64,000 nt of DNA from Streptomyces chromofuscus. GTDB taxonomy: Bacteria > Actinomycetota > Actinomycetes > Streptomycetales > Streptomycetaceae. Shown one piece after another: positions 54,708 to 64,000 of this stretch. The notes beneath the pieces were generated by a model. The model did no database searches and was not told where the DNA came from. It saw only the letters and a program-made list of their open reading frames with translations. The DNA lies in NCBI RefSeq assembly GCF_015160875.1, contig NZ_CP063374.1, positions 310,001 to 374,000 of the forward strand, in the 5' to 3' direction. Position numbers and translations under genes: made by a program. Positions within the stretch are counted from its first letter, which is position 1, and the number at the start of each line of letters is the position of its first letter.

Positions 54708-55910
54708 TCACCCGCCAATCGGCGGACGAGCGGACCAAGCCCCCGACCGGTAGAAGGAGCCCGTCACCCCAGCGACGGCCGAGTGGACGTCCGGGTGGCC
54801 GACGGGGGTGGACCGAGGGCGCCGGCGTTCACCCCGGGTCTCGGCGATCAGCATGTCGACGCAGGCCAGCAGATCCTCGTCGTGTGCGGCCCGGCGTATG
54901 CGCCGCGCGGCGGAGCCCTCGGCGAGGGCCGCCTCGGTCAGCGCCTGGACGGTCTGCCAGTCGCCGTGGGCTTCCAGAGCCGGGCGCATGCGCGTGAGCA
55001 GCTTGCGCACGACCTGACCCGCGGGTGCTTCCTGGTGGGTCTCGGGGTCTACGAGTGTGGCTTCCAGGGCGCACCGGGCGGCCCGCCACGAGGCGCCGCG
55101 CAGCCATTCATGTCGGCCCCGGCAGTCCGGCGCGCGGCCGGTCCGCAGCCTCTCCTGGGCGTCGATCACCAGGGCACGGAACAGGCCGGCGACGAGTACG
55201 ACCGTCTCGGCGCGGGGGCAGGCGTCGCACAGGCGCAGCTCGAGCGTCCGAAGGTGCGCGCTGGGACGTACGTCGTAGTAGATCATTCCCTCGTCGCTGA
55301 TGGTCCCCGCCCTGATGAGGTCCCTGACCACGCCGTCGTAGTCCGCCGCGTCCGCGAAACAGCCGGGCGGGCCCGCCGTCGGCCAGCGCTGCCAGAGCAT
55401 GGTGCGCCAGCTGGAGTATCCGGTGTCGGACCCCTGCCAGTACGGCGAGCTGGCGGAGAGCGCGAGAAGCACCGGCAGCCAGGGCGAGACCACGCACATG
55501 ACCCGCACCGCCGTGTCGCGGTCGGGCACGTCCACGTGGACCTGGGCCCCGCAGATCAGCTGTTCTTCGGCGACCTTGCGATAGGCCTCGACCATGCGGC
55601 GGTAGCGTGCCCCGGCGGTCGGACTCGCAAAGACTCCGGGCGCCAGGGGCGCGGTGCCCGCGGCCACGACTGCCAGGCCCAGTGAGGAGGCGGCCGCGTC
55701 GAGGCGGCGCCTGGTCGCGGTGAGGTCGGCGTACAGGCCGTCGAGCGAGGTGTGCACCCCGCTGTTCGACTCCACGACGGACTGGTGCAGTTCACTCTTG
55801 AACGTCCGCCGGGGAAGCAGGCTCAAGCACCGGGCGGCGCGCGGCACGAGCATCCCGCTCTCCATCTCGACGACGTGGAACTCCTCCTCCACACCGATAC
55901 GAACGCTCAC
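54708..55910 (-). CDS. Carboxylate-amine ligase (YbdK/GCS2 family)
   Basis: A 400-residue glutamate-cysteine ligase type 2 family protein. It starts SVRIGVEEEFHVVEMESGML, the catalytic GxEEE(F) motif. Next come LHQSVVESNSGVHTSLDGLY, CGAQVHVDVPDRDTAVRVMC (the substrate-binding CGxHVHV-like block) and SPYWQGSDTGYSSWRTMLWQ, then YYDVRPSAHLRTLELRLCDA. Such enzymes form gamma-glutamyl or related amide bonds; YbdK has only weak glutamate-cysteine ligase activity. In actinomycetes the family also includes EgtA of ergothioneine synthesis, but the ergothioneine genes are not here. I chose GTG 55910, with GAGGAG five bases upstream. Confidence 0.87.
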   Translation of the reverse strand: MSVRIGVEEEFHVVEMESGMLVPRAARCLSLLPRRTFKSELHQSVVESNSGVHTSLDGLYADLTATRRRLDAAASSLGLAVVAAGTAPLAPGVFASPTAGARYRRMVEAYRKVAEEQLICGAQVHVDVPDRDTAVRVMCVVSPWLPVLLALSASSPYWQGSDTGYSSWRTMLWQRWPTAGPPGCFADAADYDGVVRDLIRAGTISDEGMIYYDVRPSAHLRTLELRLCDACPRAETVVLVAGLFRALVIDAQERLRTGRAPDCRGRHEWLRGASWRAARCALEATLVDPETHQEAPAGQVVRKLLTRMRPALEAHGDWQTVQALTEAALAEGSAARRIRRAAHDEDLLACVDMLIAETRGERRRPRSTPVGHPDVHSAVAGVTGSFYRSGAWSARPPIGG

Positions 55911-57091
55911 GAACACTCCTCGGCGAGGCGGACGCCTGCCGCCGTCGGGTTTCCGCCCCTGACTGGCGGACTTCGGCGTGTATGTCGGTTCACGAGTGAC
56001 CCGATCGCTGATGGATAAGCCCGCCCGCCCGTTCGACGTGAGCCGCTCTCGGACGAGCGGGCGCCGACACACGCCGGTCCGGCTCGCTGGGCCGCCAGGC
56101 ACAGTCCTGGTCGCGACGGCCGTCGGGCCTGGTCGGGACGGCCGCCGGGGCGCGGGGTGAAGTGCGGCCGGTCGGGAGTAGGCCGGGTCGGCAGTCCAGC
56201 GACGATGGTCGGGCACCGGTGCCGCGAATGATGCGTGACCCGAGCAGCCCGACGGGTACGCGGCGCCCGACCCGCGAGGCGGAGCCCCTATCTCACACGG
56301 TTCCGCTCGTCCTCCCCGAGGACCGGAGCCGCTCATGACGAAGAGCATCAAGAGCGGGCCGTTCAGCAGCTGGGCGGGCAAATCGGTCTCGGCAAGAAGC
56401 CTTGGCACGTCCAGTGCCGCAGGTCGCAAGGCGGGCATCCCGGTAGGGGTGAGACTTGGACGCTCCGGCATCGATGACCTCTGGTCGCGCCGACAGTCTC
56501 TCCGGAAACAGCCCCGACGCATTGCCGGAAGCCAGTGGTCCGAGACCTTCACAACGTCCGGGTGCAGCCTGCGGAAGGCGGGCCCACGCCACTGACGGAG
56601 GAGGAAGAGCACGGGCGTGGGCGGTGTTGTTCCGCGATCTCGGCAACGTCATCGCTGAACGAGGCTGGGTCCGCTTCCCCGCATACTCGCCGGAGGAACG
56701 CCGTCGAGCGCCGTCGACCGGTTGATGTCGCGCGCCGTCCCAGTGATCATTGGGGACAGCAGGTGTTCATCGAGGCCGAAGATCAGTGCGCCATGAAGCT
56801 CTGTCTGGCCGGGCACGGACCGCAGTCGGCGAGCCCGCTGCTGCCGTGGGCGCGAGGTCGCCATCTGCACGATCCCGGTCAGTCATCACGCTCGGGTGAT
56901 GAGCCATGAACCGTCGGACTCCGAGTGGGGCGTCGCGCGTCCTCCGGGTGCCGGACAGCCGTCACTGCGCCCGTCGTGTCAGGACCGGCGAACGGCCGCC
57001 CGGCGGTGCGCCGAGCGGCCGTCGTAGACGTGGGAGCGTCAGAGCCCGGCGGGCGGAGAGCCGGTCAGCACCGCCCGCCGGTGACGTGTCC
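55911..57091. other. Long region (about 1.2 kb) with no recognised gene
   Basis: No frame here shows the protein pattern of a known family, despite several long open frames. A minus-strand stretch near 56330-56475 (VPRLLAETDLPAQLLNGPLL) and a plus-strand stretch near 56620-56720 may be remnants. The promoter of the carboxylate-amine ligase gene lies at the left end; the right end follows the subtilase stop. Confidence 0.4.
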
Positions 57092-58291
<1,200 letters not shown>

Positions 58292-58684
58292 GCGAAGAAC
58301 CAGACCTTTCGCTGTCCGGATTACGGGCAATTCGGGCCGTGCGGGGTTTCTGTCGCCCGGACTCGCCGGACGACTCCTGGCGCCGGTTGGTCAGTCCGTC
58401 ACCAGGGAGGCCCAGCGGCCACCAACGACCCGCTGATGAACGGGCGTTGACGGCGCTGCGAGGCCGCACTCAATGTTCCACGAAAGATCTTGCACAGCAA
58501 GGGATTTGACTGAACTCCGTCAATACTTGCTCGTGCCACATATGGGTGGGCCGACGGAGTGAAATGGGACGGTGCGGTGGCCCGGGCGATCTTCGGGAAG
58601 TGCCGTCACGCACAGGGTCCACGAGCTCCCGCGGGCGACATCGCCTGTCTGATCCCAGGCCGGTTGTCGGGTTACGGTCGCGGT
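58292..58684. promoter_or_regulatory. Divergent promoter region of the subtilase and ChrB-like genes
   Basis: About 390 bp. The centre (58470-58545) is AT-richer than its surroundings and contains TTGACT (58506-58511) on the plus strand as a possible -35, but no clear -10 at the right distance. No operator was recognised. Confidence 0.45.
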
Positions 58685-59251
58685 GTGGTGAGTGAGGTGG
58701 ATGAGCGGTGGCTGCTGGTGTCGGTGACGACGGCCGGGGCCGCTTCGTCGTTGCGGATGCACGTGTGGCGGAAGCTGAAAGGGCTGGGGGCGCTGTATCT
58801 GCAGCAGTCTGTGTGTCTGCTGCCGGAACGGCCTGCGGTGGCTGCCGCGGTGGCGGAGCTGGGTGAGCGGGTACTGGCCGACGGCGGGCGGATGCGGGTG
58901 GTGCACATCGAGGTCGCCGATGAGGGCGAGCGGCGAGAACTTGCCGGGGAGATGACCGCCACGGTCGATCGCGAGTACGCGGAGGTGCTGGAACGGTTGC
59001 CGTCCTTCTTCTCGGAGCTGGCGAGGGAATCCGGGCGCGGGCGGGCGATCTTCGCCGAGGTGGAGGAGTCCGAGGCCGACCTGGAGGGGTTCCGCTCGTG
59101 GGTGGCGAAGATCGAGTCCCGCGACTACTTCGACGCACCGCGGGGCGACCTGGTGCGGGCCGAACTGGTGCGGGCCGGGGAGACGCTGGCCGCGTTCGCG
59201 ACGGCGGCGCTGGCCGGGGAGGACGCGGACGGCGCGACCCCGTCCGGGTAG
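58685..59251 (+). CDS. ChrB N-terminal-domain protein
   Basis: A 188-residue protein of the ChrB family, N-terminal part. It starts VDERWLLVSVTTAGAASSLR, followed by MHVWRKLKGLGALYLQQSVC and LLPERPAVAAAVAELGERVL. ChrB proteins regulate or assist chromate resistance; the single-domain version lacks the C-terminal half and its function is unclear. There is no chrA transporter nearby. I chose GTG 58685 (next GTG at 58688) because upstream codons, though open, do not match the family. Confidence 0.8.
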   Translation: MVSEVDERWLLVSVTTAGAASSLRMHVWRKLKGLGALYLQQSVCLLPERPAVAAAVAELGERVLADGGRMRVVHIEVADEGERRELAGEMTATVDREYAEVLERLPSFFSELARESGRGRAIFAEVEESEADLEGFRSWVAKIESRDYFDAPRGDLVRAELVRAGETLAAFATAALAGEDADGATPSG

Positions 59252-59487
59252 GGCGGCATCGAGTGCGCGGTTCACGGTCTGGGCAGGAACAGCGGTCCCT
59301 GGACGACCAGTCCGAAGCGTTGGGCGGCACCGAGCGGCAGGACGCGCAGCGAGAGCAGGGCGCCGACGGCCCCCGTCGTCAAAGCATGCGTCGGCCGACG
59401 GCGGCTGGGATCGCACCGGCAGCGAAGCGGCCGATCAGCGGCCACTGCAGGTCGGGGCCGTCGAGCACGAGGCGGCCGGCGTGGCGG

Positions 59488-59910
59488 CTACTGGCGGGGT
59501 GCGCTTGCCCCGAGTCCGGCAAGGCGGCGCACGACGGCGAGCCCGTCATCCGTTCCGGGCCAGTGCCGCGTGAGCGCGTCCGCTCCGGAGCGGCGTATGA
59601 CGGCGCGCAGCACGAGGGCGACGGCGATGGCGTCGTCGGCGTAGCCGAGGACCGGGATGACGTCGGGGACCAGGTCGACGGGCAGGGCCAGATAGCCGGC
59701 CAGCACCCACAGCAGGGCGCGGGTGCGGCGGGGCAGGGTGCGGTCGCGGGCGAGGCGGGAGACCAGGCGCAGCAGGTCGGGCAGGAGCCGGACGGCCTCG
59801 GTGAGCAGGTCGCCCTTGGGCCGGGCAAGAGCGAGGGCGGCCAACAGGATCAGCCAGCACACCAGCAGGCCGGCGGCGATGCCGATCAGCATCTGCCAGA
59901 TGTCGTTCAT
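59488..59910 (-). CDS. DUF1232 (YkvA-like) membrane protein
   Basis: A 140-residue protein. An N-terminal membrane helix (MLIGIAAGLLVCWLILLAAL) is followed by the DUF1232 core, with RALLWVLAGYLALPVDLVPD and VIPVLGYADDAIAVALVLRA. The PxDLxPDxIPxxGxxDD pattern defines the family. The function is unknown. A basic C-terminus follows. The gene stands alone, leftward. Confidence 0.85.
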   Translation of the reverse strand: MNDIWQMLIGIAAGLLVCWLILLAALALARPKGDLLTEAVRLLPDLLRLVSRLARDRTLPRRTRALLWVLAGYLALPVDLVPDVIPVLGYADDAIAVALVLRAVIRRSGADALTRHWPGTDDGLAVVRRLAGLGASAPRQ

Positions 59911-59989
59911 CGCTCACTCCGCCGGTCGCTGTCGAGCGGACGCGCCGCCCCCTCCAGTAGTCATGTTACGGGTGTAACATCAGCCACTC

Positions 59990-60230
59990 AGGCGTCGAGG
60001 CCGCCGCCCAGGCCGGGCGCAGGGTGATCTCGTCCCCCGGCGGCTCGGACCAGGTGGCGGACGACGGGCAGGCCGAGGCCGGTGCCGTCGCGGTGGGAGT
60101 CGAAGGCGCGCCTGAACCGTTCGAGGGCCCGCTCCCGGTCTGCCGATGGCACCTCAAGGGCTGCCCGGATGACGTGAAGTTCGGTGCGGCAGTGAGGGTG
60201 TGGGGTGGGCTGCGGCCGAAGCCACCGCAA
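59990..60230 (-). pseudogene. Histidine kinase ATPase-domain remnant
   Basis: The minus strand reads RALERFRRAFDSHRDGTGLG and LPVVRHLVRAAGG, the F-box/G2-box end of a sensor kinase HATPase_c domain. Then a shift gives GDEITLRPAW, the last strand, in a second frame. No dimerisation domain or start remains. It could be the relic of a sensor kinase for the island, but that is a guess. Confidence 0.6.
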
Positions 60231-60282
60231 GACAGTCAGGCGGCGGGCTGCCGGCCCTGGTCGTCGAGGTGGCAGCGGGCGG

Positions 60283-60672
60283 TCAGGCGTCAGGGTCGAC
60301 TTCGGGGTGCGTGAACCGCACGGGCTTGCCCAGCGACCGGGCGTAGGCGATTTCCGCTCGGGTGCTGTCTCCGATGTAGTCGCCGACTACGAGCACCTCA
60401 TCCGCGAGCCGGATCTTCGCCCGGTGCAGATCGTCGAGTCGAACCTTCAGCGCCTCGGCCTCGACAGGATCGGACCAGAGTTCGTGCGGCGACTTCATGT
60501 CACAGCCCGGTTTGACGACGATCTTTCCGGCTTTGGTCTCCCGCAGATCGGCCTCGTTCATCTCGGGCATGAAGCGGGTGGAGCCGCAGATCACGACGAT
60601 ACGCGGGAGGCCCAACAGCTTCTTCGCGTCGGCGAGCTTCTCCTCGGGGGTGAGCAGTTGCGGGTATGACAC
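60283..60672 (-). CDS. Small Rossmann-like hypothetical protein (nucleoside deoxyribosyltransferase-like)
   Basis: A 129-residue protein. The core VVICGSTRFMPEMNEADLRE, then VLVVGDYIGDSTRAEIAYAR and SLGKPVRFTHPE, resemble nucleoside 2-deoxyribosyltransferase or TIR-like small Rossmann folds, with the I-C-G-S-T-R-F strand-loop and the D-S-T-R-A-E-I-A-Y-A helix. Such proteins occur in actinobacteria and phages; the substrate is unknown. I chose GTG 60672 because GGAGGAA lies six bases upstream and the downstream residues are family-like. Confidence 0.65.
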   Translation of the reverse strand: MSYPQLLTPEEKLADAKKLLGLPRIVVICGSTRFMPEMNEADLRETKAGKIVVKPGCDMKSPHELWSDPVEAEALKVRLDDLHRAKIRLADEVLVVGDYIGDSTRAEIAYARSLGKPVRFTHPEVDPDA

Positions 60673-61003
60673 TGGTTCCTCCTGGTGGTGTGGTCCAAGG
60701 GGTGCCTGCGGAGACGAGAACGAGGGTGTCCGACGCACCTGACCAGCTGCGCGCCTGGACCCGCGTTCACGTCATGGCCAGGTAGCGGATCGGCCCCGAT
60801 GCCGAAGGGTAGGCGAGCAAGACGTGGCCGGCTGCACCACTGCCGGCCCCTCGCCTTCAGCACCCCACGTCGCCCTGCCTCGGGCGGATGTCCCCAAATG
60901 CGGTGTGCGTGTCTGCTCCCGTGGCCTTCGGCACCGTTTCCTCATCGGTTGAGAACGAATGCCGCGGCAGTTCGCCGTGGGTAGGCCACTTCCCGAGCGA
61001 GGA
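60673..61003. other. Intergenic region between divergent genes
   Basis: About 330 bp holding promoters for the leftward Rossmann-like gene and the rightward anti-sigma-type ATPase. No boxes assigned with confidence. Confidence 0.45.
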
Positions 61004-61453
61004 ATGCGGATCATGTGCGGTAACGCTTCCTATGACCACCCCGGCATCGAAGCCACCCTGGCTCTGCCGGCAGAGGCGCCCTACGTCCGGATGGCGCGGC
61101 ATTTCGGCACCGCGTTGCTGGATCAGTGGGGCCTGACGCTGGATGAGCGCGACACCGCGATCGCGGTGCTCGGGGAACTGGCGGCCAACGCGGCCGAGCA
61201 CGGGCGGTCGAAGATGGCCATAGCCCTGGCACTGTCCGAGTTCTCGTTGCGTATTTCCGTGGTCGACTTCGGGCGGGAGCCGGGGCACGGGGGCTCGGCC
61301 GTCAGGCGTGCTGCGGACGAGTCCGGCCGCGGTATGGAGATCGTCCGGGTGCTCAGCGACAGGATGAGTGTCGAGCGGCAAACGGACGGTTACTGCATCG
61401 AGGCTGTGCTGCCCTGCGGGCGCGTCAGCGCATCCGCGTCAGGTCTTCCCTGA
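61004..61453 (+). CDS. RsbW-like ATP-binding protein (HATPase_c_2)
   Basis: A 149-residue GHKL ATPase. It begins with a helix (MARHFGTALLDQWGLTLDER), then the N-box AIAVLGELAANAAEHGRS, where Glu and Asn bind Mg-ATP, the G1-like SVVDFGREPGHG, and the G2-like ADESGRGMEIVRVLSDR. Streptomycetes carry many such RsbW-type proteins, which act as anti-sigma factors or signalling kinases. No partner sigma or anti-anti-sigma gene is present. I chose ATG 61004, preceded by GAGCGAGGA; ATG 60959 or 61013 are alternatives. Confidence 0.8.
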   Translation: MRIMCGNASYDHPGIEATLALPAEAPYVRMARHFGTALLDQWGLTLDERDTAIAVLGELAANAAEHGRSKMAIALALSEFSLRISVVDFGREPGHGGSAVRRAADESGRGMEIVRVLSDRMSVERQTDGYCIEAVLPCGRVSASASGLP

Positions 61454-61700
61454 CGGAGCACGGGCGGCAGGGATCGGGACGGCGCAGGGGCGGCACATCA
61501 GAGTGCGGTCCGCGGTCCCCGCACCTTCAGCGTTCTTCGTGGAGTACCTGGCGATGTATCCGGCGACCTTGGCGTCTGCGTAACTCGGCGGCCCTGGCGT
61601 CGGTGAGTTCGCCGTCGCCCAGGGCGGTGATGGGGTCCACCTTGAACCGGCGGCCCCAGGCAATGACGCGTTCGCCGATGGCGTCGGACTCGACGGTGAG
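61442..61700 (-). pseudogene. RepSA-type replication initiator remnant
   Basis: The minus strand reads RVIAWGRRFKVDPITALGDG and ELTDARAAE in one frame, then YADAKVAGYIARYSTKNAEG with TADRTLMCRPC in another. This order and the V-A-x-Y-I-A-K-Y-x-T-K-x-x-E pattern match the C-terminal part of replication initiators of pSAM2/SLP1-type integrative elements. It is frameshifted and truncated. Confidence 0.6.
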
Positions 61701-61879
61701 CCGGGCACGCTCAGTCGGTGCGCTGGGCGCGGCGACCAGGCCGGTTTCCGCTTCGGTGGAGGACGAAGCTGCCGTGGCGGCTCTCGCCCGGCTTCACCCG
61801 CATCCGCACCCCCTTGATCCCGGGCGGCCCGTGGCCGCCGCCGCTCCCTGTCTCCGCCACCGCTCCGGCGGCCCCCGCC

Positions 61880-62245
61880 GCCCTGCGCGCAGCACTGGCA
61901 GGTCGTCGCCGTCTTGGTCAGGAAGGCCCGAATGTCGCGGGCGGTGAGCCGGGCCAGCTTCTTCCTGCCGCACTCGGGCGTGACGTAGTTGCGGACGAGC
62001 GATTCGTAGTTGACGTACGTCGTCCTGCGCACCTTGCCCCGGGCGACGTTCACCAGCCAGTACGTCAGGTACTCGCCGATGGTCATCTCGCTGGTGGCGA
62101 CCGGCAACCCGTTGAGGGAGTCGGCCTTGAGCTCGGTCAGCTTCTCGTGCGCCTCATCGGTCTTGCCGTAGACGCTGCGCCGCTGGTACGTGCCGTCCGT
62201 CGTCAGAACGTAGGCGCTGCCTTCCCAACGGCCGTCCTTCCGCTG
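61880..62245 (-). pseudogene. Tyrosine recombinase (integrase) N-terminal remnant
   Basis: One minus-strand frame reads RKDGRWEGSAYVLTTDGTYQ, RRSVYGKTDEAHEKLTELKA and TIGEYLTYWLVNVARGKVRR, ending ARDIRAFLTKTATTCQCCAQ. This is the arm-type and SAM-like N-terminal region of integrases from actinomycete integrative and conjugative elements. The catalytic domain (R...HxxR...Y) is absent and a stop precedes the first residues. The adjacent RepSA remnant shows that a whole element once sat here. Confidence 0.7.
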
Positions 62246-62339
62246 TCACAGGTGTTCGCCGGCTGAGCGCTGCCGCGGCTGCGGCACCTGACCTTCCAGC
62301 GTCCAGCGCCGACGCAGAGGCTTGCCCCGGCCCCCGCCG

Positions 62340-62356
62340 AGGAGAAGGCTTCTCCT
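62340..62356 (+). promoter_or_regulatory. Palindrome that buries the ribosome-binding site of the GlxA-type gene
   Basis: AGGAGAAGGCTTCTCCT is a perfect palindrome around one central base and ends exactly at the ATG (62357). It includes the Shine-Dalgarno AGGAGAAG. In RNA it forms a 7-bp hairpin with a GGC loop; in DNA it could be an operator. Confidence 0.6.
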
Positions 62357-63337
62357 ATGAACGGGTCGCCTGTGCCGCCGCACCAGGTCCTCATGGTCCT
62401 GTTCGACGGCGTGCAGATTCTGGATGTGACCGGGCCGCTCGAGGTCTACGCCGCCGCGAACGAGTACGGGGGCAACTACCGGACCGCGACGGCCTCCGTG
62501 GACGGCAAACCCGTGACGACCACCGGCGGGCTCCAGCTCGTCCCCGACCTGGCCCTGCCCGACGTCGGCTTCGCCATCGACACCCTCATGATCCCCGGAC
62601 GGCCCGACTGGCGGGCCGCGGTCTCCGACTTTCCCCTCGTCGAGGGCATCTCCCGTCTCGCAGCCGACTCGCGCACCGTGGCCGCCGTCTGCGCGGGCGC
62701 GTTCCCGCTGGCCGCCACAGGGTTGCTCGACGGCCGTCGCGCGGCCACGCACTGGCGCCTCGCCGCCGATCTCGCGGCGCACTACCCGAACATCGACGTC
62801 GACCTCGACGCGATCTTCGTACGCGACGGGCGTTACGTCACATCGGCCGGGATCACCGCCGGTATCGATCTCACCCTGTCCTTGGTGGAGACCGACCTCG
62901 GTGCGGACGTCGCACGGGCCGCTGCCAAGTACCTCGTCGTGTTCATGGCCCGGCCGGGCGGGCAGTCCCAGTTCTCCGTGCGCCAAGGTGCGAAGTACGG
63001 CACGGACTCGGTGCTCAGGAACGTGCTCGACAGCGTGACCGCTGATCCACGCGGGGACCACACCCTGGCCGCCATGGCGGCCAGGGCCGGTGTGAGCGAA
63101 CGGCACCTCACCCGTCTGTTCCGGGCCGAGGCGGGGATGACCGCCGCCCAGTTCGTCGAACGGATCAGGCTGGAGGCCGCTCAGGCCCTCCTCGAGAGCG
63201 GCAGCGATCCCCTCGACACCGTGGCCCGCCGCAGTGGGTTCGGTTCGGTGGAGACCATGCGCAGGGCGTTCCAGCGCGTACTGAAGGTCAAACCCAGTGC
63301 GTATCGGGCGCGGTTCCGCACCACGCACCCCGCGTGA
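62357..63337 (+). CDS. GlxA-family transcriptional regulator (DJ-1/PfpI domain plus AraC HTH)
   Basis: A 326-residue regulator. The N-terminal DJ-1/PfpI-like domain (about 8-185) has VLMVLFDGVQILDVTGPLEV, the nucleophile-elbow-like AVCAGAFPLAATGLLDGRRA with its Cys, and THWRLAADLAAHYPNIDVD. The C-terminal AraC double helix-turn-helix (about 225-320) has LAAMAARAGVSERHLTRLFR and VARRSGFGSVETMRRAFQRV. Expected to bind DNA in response to an unknown small molecule. The Shine-Dalgarno AGGAGAAG lies within a perfect palindrome that ends at the ATG. The gene has no obvious target next to it other than the permease downstream, which reads the other way. Confidence 0.92.
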   Translation: MNGSPVPPHQVLMVLFDGVQILDVTGPLEVYAAANEYGGNYRTATASVDGKPVTTTGGLQLVPDLALPDVGFAIDTLMIPGRPDWRAAVSDFPLVEGISRLAADSRTVAAVCAGAFPLAATGLLDGRRAATHWRLAADLAAHYPNIDVDLDAIFVRDGRYVTSAGITAGIDLTLSLVETDLGADVARAAAKYLVVFMARPGGQSQFSVRQGAKYGTDSVLRNVLDSVTADPRGDHTLAAMAARAGVSERHLTRLFRAEAGMTAAQFVERIRLEAAQALLESGSDPLDTVARRSGFGSVETMRRAFQRVLKVKPSAYRARFRTTHPA

Positions 63338-63417
63338 CCGAGGGCCCGGAAGCCACCTCGGCCATGCGGGGCCCGTGCGCCGGCGCATCCCGTCGGCGTC
63401 CGCCGGGCCGGGCTCGT

Positions 63418-64000
63418 CTACTCCCGCGACCCGATCGCGTCGACGGGTCGCGTCCGCAGCATCAGCCGTGCCGGAAGCAGTGCGGCCGTGGCCGCGAGAA
63501 GTGCTGTTCCGCCGGCGATGGCCAAGTACAGCAGCGGGGGCACCGTGGGCAGAAGACTCTGCGTGAGGGCGAGTGAGACCAGGAGGAGCGCAGGTACCGA
63601 CGCCAGCGTTCCGATCCCCACACCGGCGAGGACGACGGCCAGGGCCTCCCACCGCATCATCCGCATCACCTGTGCGCGGGTCATGCCGCCCAGACGGAGC
63701 AGCGCGAACTCTCTGCGCCGTGCGACCGTGTTCATGGCCTGGGTGTTCACCACTGTCACGCCCGCGTAGGCGATGATCAGCCCGACGAGGAGATAGTTGA
63801 CCCAGGCGTTCGCCTTCTGCTGCTCGAGCTGTCTGTCCAGATCGAGCCGGTCCTGTACGACGGTGCCGGGATACCGCTGGGCCACTTCGGCCAGCGCCGG
63901 GGCCAGGTCGTCCACTCCCTCGGCGGCACGGACCAGGACCGAATCGTCGCGGCGCGCCGTCGTGTGCGCCAGCAGCAGATCGTGGTCGAAGGTGACGTCC
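63418..64000 (-). CDS. FtsX-like ABC transporter permease, C-terminal part (runs off the window)
   Basis: The frame is open to the right edge, so only the last ~193 codons are seen. An extracellular stretch (VTFDHDLLLAHTTARRDDSV) is followed by the membrane domain: NYLLVGLIIAYAGVTVVNTQ, the coupling-helix segment MNTVARRREFALLRLGGMTR, ALAVVLAGVGIGTLASVPAL, and a last helix before LPARLMLRTRPVDAIGSRE. This is the FtsX/MacB permease C-terminal domain. These proteins move lipids or peptides, or act in cell-envelope signalling, with an ATPase partner that would lie beyond the window. Confidence 0.87.
   Translation of the reverse strand, partial: DVTFDHDLLLAHTTARRDDSVLVRAAEGVDDLAPALAEVAQRYPGTVVQDRLDLDRQLEQQKANAWVNYLLVGLIIAYAGVTVVNTQAMNTVARRREFALLRLGGMTRAQVMRMMRWEALAVVLAGVGIGTLASVPALLLVSLALTQSLLPTVPPLLYLAIAGGTALLAATAALLPARLMLRTRPVDAIGSRE

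Overview
The window is very GC-rich with strong third-position G/C bias, frequent GTG starts and many 4-nt ATGA or GTGA overlaps. Together with the protein families present, this points to a Streptomyces-type actinobacterial chromosome. I see no tRNA, rRNA or CRISPR array. Coordinates and motifs were read by eye and functions come from family recognition; no database search was possible.

Layout. (1) 0.1-3.6 kb: a GNAT gene with a coupled leader ORF, then a leftward class II lasso peptide cluster (precursor, cyclase, RRE protein, B2 protease). The predicted core is LAGTGSPDLLGGHSLL, which from memory is a one-residue variant of lagmysin. (2) 4-5.7 kb: a decayed cupredoxin/CsoR remnant, a SHOCT membrane protein and a DUF6448 protein. 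(3) 6.1-16.3 kb: a two-subunit NAD-dependent formate dehydrogenase, a P-type cation ATPase and a GH65 phosphorylase. (4) 16.4-35.1 kb: a stress/dormancy island with tandem universal stress proteins, CBS-BON proteins, an Rv1733c-like protein, RtcB and archease, a site-2 protease with CBS domains, PolX, PlsC, a phosphofructokinase with the PPi-type signature D104/K124, and a class I aldolase. Many decayed genes lie between them. (5) 35.9-41.4 kb: an operon for AMP-forming acetyl-CoA synthetase, pyruvate dehydrogenase E1-alpha, E1-beta and E2, and a stand-alone acyl carrier protein. (6) 41.8-49.7 kb: a nine-gene V/A-type ATPase operon. (7) 49.7-53.5 kb: an Fe(III) ABC importer behind a probable iron box. 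(8) 53.7-64 kb: Hsp20, a carboxylate-amine ligase, a subtilase, a ChrB-like protein, DUF1232, an RsbW-like ATPase, remnants of an integrative element, a GlxA-type regulator and the end of an FtsX-like permease.

How it may work together. The gene content of regions 3-6 resembles what the DosR/DevR dormancy regulon controls in Mycobacterium tuberculosis, and the OsdR-linked stress region of Streptomyces coelicolor. Acetyl-CoA synthetase releases PPi, the phosphofructokinase looks able to use PPi, formate dehydrogenase supplies NADH, and a V/A-ATPase can couple ATP and ion gradients. I infer an energy-sparing survival module. The same area holds at least ten broken genes (USPs, CBS domains, Hsp20, nicotinate phosphoribosyltransferase, FtsH, DUF6448), so the island is being rebuilt by duplication and decay.
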